Origin: Galerina marginata
Lineage: Eukaryota; Basidiomycota; Agaricomycetes; Agaricales; Galerinaceae
Assembly: GCA_023014335.1 (NCBI GenBank)
Contig: JAECYW010000037.1
Coordinates: 1-64,000 of the forward strand
Direction: 5' to 3'
Length of the DNA stretch: 64,000 bases
Positions 58,478 through 64,000 of the stretch are shown piece after piece. A program made the translations under genes and the position numbers. The notes below the pieces were generated by a model. It did no database searches and was not told the origin of the DNA. It was given only the letters and a program-made list of their open reading frames with translations. The stretch's first letter is position 1. Each line of letters starts with the position of its first letter.

Positions 58478-61400
58478 TATAAGTTCTCAAAGAAAGCAGT
58501 TGGGTTGACCAGTGCAGTGAAATGGTGTCGAAGTCATCTTTTGAACATGAATGCTGAACGTTGAACTCTCACGAATTTCAAACTCCTCCTGAAATCACTC
58601 AAAACCTTGCAAAGTCCTTGTTTGGTCCTTGTTTCCCAGCCAGTCACCGTCAGTCATACCATCAGTCACTCTCATTCTCGTCCACCTCCATCACTCGAGT
58701 AGTTTGGGCATGCTGTCCATTTAGTGACCGCGTCGCCGCCTTAGGGGCAGCAACCAGTGGTGGGTGAGTTATGGCATGCACCTGTGTCGACCCTCCTCTC
58801 GTCTTCCTTGACCGAAACGCTTCCTCATCTTTATTGCGCTATCAACTACTGAGTGCATCATCTGCACGAAGATCTTTCCCTGACTCGCGATCTCGAGCCT
58901 CAAGCCATGGTCAGCATTCGGTTCAATGGGGTTTTGAGGGATGGCTATGGCCACCTCATGAGTCGTCATTTTGAGATGACGACCTTGGGTTCGTTATGTC
59001 GTATGCTACCCCGCGTTTTGATTCCAGGATGTAAACATAATCGCGACTCCTGCACAGATCTGCAGAGGAACTTTTCTCTCATAGCCAAAAAGCTAGCGGC
59101 GTGTTTTGCTGTTGATTGTATGGTGAGCATTCCTCACTCCTTTCGCTCCCTTTTCTTCCCCTGCTATTTTTGCCTTTCACCCCGGCCTCTCAACTATGCT
59201 AATTTTCTTGCTGTCTAGTTCACTCGAGCATCTCAGTTCATTATTTCCAATGGCATCGATCACTCGCTTCCATGAAGAATGCCGGAAGGACTGCATTTCT
59301 CCGCCTTTTACGAAACGACTTGCTGCCACGTCAGGTCTCTTCCCTCTCGATATTTCGAGCCTCGACGTTTATGTCGATATCTGAATCAGCACCGACTCAC
59401 TCTTCTCCATCTCGCCATCGGTCAAGCCACAACCTTGCGGACGCTCAAATATCAACTTCACCGGCCCAACCGCAAGCATCGTTCGATTCCGGACTGCTTA
59501 TATCACCGTGGCGGTTTCCATGAATGTGCCGTGCCTCTCTATGCAGTCCCAACCTCTCACAAGTTCGACCACATCCTCTCCTCGTCCTGCTTAACATTGG
59601 CAACCGCGGCAGTTTTTTGGAGCCGGACGATGAGTTCGACGCCTGTTTCAGCAGGGACGCGGGCCTGATGTAGCATATGGCCAGTTCTCAGAGTCAGACG
59701 CATATATACGCGTTTGGTGATCCGGGGAGTAGATCAGCCAACGTAAACCACGAGGATGCATGTGGCTTTATTGGATTCAGGAAGACTTTGTGCGTTTTCT
59801 TCTCTTCTTTTTTGTTAAACTCGTATTTACGCATCATAGGCAGTCCTACAACATCATTGTCGAACTACTCATCCAAGGGGCTTGCCACCTTACCCGGCTC
59901 GACCTCGTGGAAGTTTTTGCTTCTCGCAAGTTCTCGCGCAGCTGGCGAAATACGACCAGAAGAGGGACCTCGGCCGCGTCGTGGTCGTGCACTTTGGTTT
60001 CGCGAAGACAAGGCGCGAAGAAGTGCGAGGATAATAATATTCTGATGCGCGAGCGCGTAGGTCTATGTGTCTGATGGGACATAAGGTGTGTTGTTGTCTG
60101 CGTCGTGGGTTAAGGGCTCGGGCGCTGATTGAATTATTATTTTTGGTTCGCTTTAGTAGTAATAGTGGGATAAAAGACGGATGCTACAGGTTAAAGGACC
60201 AGATACGCACGAGTACAACTTCGTACGCATGCGCGTACGCCGATTCAAATGGTAGATCCATCCTTTTTCCATTCCATTTTTCTGTCAACTGACCTTCGAT
60301 GCGATAGCCACTACAATTTCATCAAAAAGAAGGGCAAGATCGGACCCAGTCCCATGGAGTTATGCGACAGCATCGAGGACGACACGTACGAGGGCTCGTT
60401 GGAATATAGAAGAATTCAGGACATAGGGCTTGGAGGAGAGGAAGTGTTCTCAGGTGCGTTGTTTTTCTCCGATGTTTAAACGGCCTTTTCGCTGAGATGT
60501 CCTTGGGTTTATATAGCTCGACCAGCCGAGAGAAAGATTATCCACAGAAGGTTTGTTCTTCTTTCGTTCCTGTTTTTGGACCTGTTCTGAGGCTGACTAT
60601 GAACGACCACGTTACCCAGCGATCTAGCCACGAAAGCTGCTCCTAAAATCAGCCGCCGTCGTCTGCCACGACAAATGCATGAACAACAAGGCTTTCCTCA
60701 TCATCGACTCTGTGGAGTCCTACTTCAACATTGACACCAGACGGACCTGGCACCTTGCGGACCCGCCTCGGCGCACGACATGTTCGGCGGACGGTTTGGC
60801 CCCTTCTACCCGACGTTGGGCTACCTCATCGCATCTCATCTGGGAGGGCAACAAAGGCTGGAGCTGAATGCTCGGAACACGGGCATGCTCATACTCCAAT
60901 GACAATCGGCGCCACTGTGGCTCTGGAACGTGGGCGGGATTCTGTACGATGATTATTGGGATGGGGGGTTTCCAGGCTTTCAGAGATTTTGGTCGCTGTC
61001 GAGGTGTGTTTGCTGTTCCTTTCCTTTTGGCTGTTGCGAGACTGAACGTGTCTTTCTTGTCGTGACAGATATTTCCTCAGAAGAGGACTTACAGCTGGAT
61101 GTCGTTGGAAAAACACCTTACTTCTCATTTCTGAGAAGTTCCTCCGAGCATCGGCCCAGAGATCCGTATGTTTTTCTTTTTCTCTGCATCCAAGTCTCTC
61201 CCAGTTGACCGCTTCGCAAACCCACGTCATCCTGGAATTCACCACGAAGCCTGCCTCCCTTGCTTACGCTGGACGGCCTTCAGGTAGGCGTCACAAAGTC
61301 GAGGCTTGCGGCTGCTGAATATGCTGTCCTTAGGGATCGCGCTAGCACAGATCACCTTTTCTGACAGTGGCCATGTATGTCTCTCTCGTTGTTTCTTAGT

Positions 61401-61905
61401 CTCAATCTCACGTCTCACACTCACACTCTTTCACCCACCCAGCCATACCTCATCGATCGAGGCTTGCACCATGGCACGCAAATCCGCAAGCCCACCAACA
61501 AGCTTCCCAGGACCCTTTGGCACGTCCGTCAGCAAGGGGGACATGTGCGTCTGCCCCATCGTAACGCGCATCGAGCTGCTGCATGGCAGGCAGCCATTCA
61601 AGCCGCTCGTAGCGCTCAAGTCGGGTTTGGCGTTGGGGTCGGCGTCCATTTCCTCCTAACTACGACTTGTTCCACAATTTACCTGCGCTCGACTCGTGGT
61701 CACAAGTAAGTTTACAGTTTTATACACGACCTTATATGGAGGACTGCCTCTGAACCGACGGGGCCGACCTTGGATCCGTTGGTTCAGATGTGGTCTGCCA
61801 CAACTACATTCTCTTTTGTTGTGCTTTTTGACTAAATTCCAATTTAGGTTCAGATTCACGCGCGGACTCGGAGTCTCAGCGAGCCACCAGCTAATCACCT
61901 GGGTT
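58478..61905. other. Possible decayed genes, not resolved
   Basis: Coding-like pieces without a name: 58853-59218 (SIRFNGVLRDGYGHLMSRHF), 59279-59668, 60249-60479 (SIEDDTYEGSLEYRRIQDIG then LGGEEVFS), and a frame near 60760-60900 reading MFGGRFGPFYPTLGYLIASH then LGGQQRLELN. They look like exons of host genes but frames and splice sites do not connect. No complete gene is supported. Confidence 0.3.
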
Positions 61906-62122
61906 CGACAGCACGTCCGTGCTTCCGCGATCAAATCATCAACGTCTCCATCAACGCAGTCGCCACGAGCGTCCTCGATGAGCCGGACAAGCTTGCCGAC
62001 ATTGCCACCGTCGTATCCACCTGCGAGGTGCAGGAACTGCAGGACGTACTCGAGGGCCCCGTCGTCGAATGATCAGCTCCGCAAGGCACTATCCTATGAG
62101 CGGTACAGGCTGTACTGGCGCG
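61906..62122 (+). pseudogene. Mitochondrial Lon protease fragment
   Basis: One frame reads CFRDQIINVSINAVATSVLD, EPDKLADIATVVSTCEVQEL, then QDVLEGPVVE and a TGA. The next frame then gives NDQLRKALSYERYRLYW. Fungal PIM1/Lon has NPLFRDQI, EPDKLADFAAAVS.GEVQELQDVLE and VVEDRLRKALLVLKKE at the end of the N-terminal substrate-binding region. A frameshift plus stop falls exactly inside that conserved join. ATPase and protease domains are absent. Confidence 0.65.
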
Positions 62123-62495
62123 ACGTCGGCATGCCCTGTACGATATATAGCTGGCTGTAGTAACAGGGCGACAAAAGTACCCGTAAATATTGGTTTGGCA
62201 TGCTGGTGACAGACAGGAAGTTACTTGCTATTAGGATTGTTCACTATTATCTAATGATATGTATTACTTATTTCAAATAAAAAGCTTTGAACCTTATGGA
62301 GCCACAACACCGACTTGAAATAGAAACACTCATTTCAATTTGGGTACCGGTTACTTTGGCTTTGTTGTGTAACTTGCATGATAACAACCCACCATGTCCA
62401 CAGAATCCAAATGACCGTCCCCTCACACCAATACTGGAAAGGCATCTCCGGATGACGAGGCGAAACAAATCCAACGGGCCCTAAGGCACAACAAT

Positions 62496-64000
62496 GACAA
62501 GTAATATTATCAATGACCGAGACCGAATGGGTATTGAAAAATTCAACACAGAGCTGCTGCCTTGAAGCCTTACCTTCGAGCAGCGAGATGGATATCCCCT
62601 TCTATCTACCCATATGCGGCGCTCACCTCTGAAATTTTTACGGGGCTAGAAGAAGAGAGCACCGAAGACGACGATGCTTCCCAAGAGGCAGAAATGTGAG
62701 GAAATGCGCAATTTTCACCGCTTCTTTTGCTCTAATTGACTTGTAGTGATAAAGACGAAGAGATTACAGTATATCGAGCTATTATGGACCTCCACTCGTC
62801 TTTTGAGGACGTCGTCACCGCGTGTGCAGGCCACAAAAACACATTGCACAACTTGATCCAGAAGTGGACAATGATCGCATCACGTACGACACGGAGGAAT
62901 CTCCAAGGCCGGCCAAAAACAAACCTTCAGACCCGTGGATGGAACCATCCACTCTTCGTAGTCCTCTTGTCCCCATATTGCCGTTTTATTAGAATTTGTG
63001 ATTACCCTGAAGAAGTGTGGTAAGTCTTTGATGTTACTGATCTTAATTATTCTGATAAACACATATGCAGCGAATTAACACGATCGCCTACATTTGTGTT
63101 CTTGTGAGTTGTTAAACGGACGCTATTCCTGCAGAAATAACAATTGAGAAAGGTTCGCATTGCCCTGAGAGGGCGTGGCTGGGGCACTGAGGACGGTGCT
63201 TTGACTACGAGGCTTTTTACGAGAACATTATAAAGATGTTTGAAGACGATCCTGAAGACTGTTGTGTCATCGAAACGTTAGATTGGTGGGACAAGTAGGT
63301 CACTTCTTATTTGACCTGTAGGTTCACTCACTGCCTCCTTACCTCCAGGCAAGTTCCCGGGCTTGCCAAGTCATTGAAGGCCACGAAAAAGCCAAAGAAA
63401 AAAGCGATCGGGCCTGACGGCCGAATTCTCGATCCAGTCGCAAGGAGCGCTGCTCAACGTGCAGCAAAAGAGGCAAAAGACGAAGGTACGCTTTCATTGC
63501 GGTTTGTTCCATTGAACACCGACACTGAACGTCGACCGCAGCGGATGCCATCGCAGCACAGGATGCAGAATCCTCCAACTCTGAGCCTTCATCCACGCCA
63601 ACTGCCCTGACAACTCTGAACTGTCATCCACGCCGACTTCCACTGCCAACTCCGAGCCTCCTTCAACAGAGGCTGGTACCGCTCCGCCTCCCAGGAATAT
63701 GCGAAGGGCAAGACGCCGCCAAAGCCGCCTGCAATTTCAAAGTCTGGTCATTCGTCAATGGCGAACGGCTCCACCACGTCATCTATTTCTGGTTCTTCGC
63801 CACTGCGCAATTCTAATGCAACAGTCGCCGCAATACATGGTGTTAAGGTGAGTCATTGAGAATATGATGGCTCGCTCTCCTATCTTTTTAGACCATTGTG
63901 AGTGACAGCGAGTTGAGTGATGCATCTGAGAGCGAAACAAAGCAGGGTGGTAAGATGAAAATGAGAAAGAGCACTGCTTCCGCGGCGGCTGCAAAAAGAC
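62496..64000 (+). CDS. Gene cut by the window edge, acidic and Ser-rich, unknown function
   Basis: Exons include one ending TGLEEESTEDDDASQEAE (about 62580-62696), joined to IDKDEEITVYRAIMDLHSSF (from 62747). Further on come ENIIKMFEDDPEDCCVIETL plus DWWDK (about 63218-63295), QVPGLAKSLKATKKPKKKAI (from 63350), a Ser/Pro-rich stretch, and TIVSDSELSDASESETKQGG at the right edge. Between 63130 and 63220 a frame change separates the parts, so it may be damaged. The DYxAFYENI..FEDDP..WWD pattern recalls a widespread Agaricomycete family of unknown function. The 3' end is outside the window. Confidence 0.45.

Overview
This is eukaryotic, filamentous-fungal DNA, almost certainly from a mushroom-forming basidiomycete (Agaricomycetes). 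Genes are broken by many short introns (about 45-90 nt, GT..AG, with phases that close correctly when spliced by eye). Several proteins belong to families I know only from Agaricomycete genomes, and the intergenic DNA is full of small inverted-repeat elements and decayed transposases. No rRNA, CRISPR or bacterial-type operon is visible.

Layout. 0-6 kb is ordinary host sequence: an intact nine-exon amino-acid permease, then a divergent pair made of a stand-alone RapZ C-terminal-domain protein and a coiled-coil, proline-rich protein. 6-15 kb is gene-poor and holds broken copies of an integral-membrane protein gene and of the acetyltransferase region of fatty acid synthase beta. 15.3-17.1 kb is an intact six-exon gene of unknown function. 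17-21.7 kb holds one small coiled-coil gene and two MITE-like elements flanked by TA.

21.7-41.1 kb is the most interesting part. It contains two paralogous sets arranged in opposite orientation around a centre near 33.7 kb: a small dynamin-like GTPase and a WD40 protein on the minus strand (21.7-23.0 and 29.7-31.6 kb), and a WD40 protein and a dynamin-like GTPase on the plus strand (35.7-37.3 and 39.5-41.1 kb). When spliced, both dynamins and both WD40 proteins end in or near a hydrophobic membrane-anchoring segment. Between them lie two divergent genes of unknown function. I propose this as a candidate membrane-tethered GTPase plus beta-propeller system. Its function is unknown.

41.4-45.0 kb is an apparently open CACTA/En-Spm (Tnp2) transposase. 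46.0-47.8 kb is an intact eight-exon gene of an abundant mushroom family of unknown function. 47.9-62.1 kb is a graveyard: pieces of a Ted1/Cdc1-type phosphoesterase, condensin subunit 1, mitochondrial Lon protease and a large Agaricomycete transposase-like gene. Among them are a TIR element related to one at 26.1 kb, a tRNA-like SINE head, and a candidate secreted protein built on a 60-bp minisatellite. The right edge cuts a gene with an acidic, serine-rich tail.

Exon limits were deduced by hand from open frames, splice sites and phase. They should be read as models, not as mapped transcripts.
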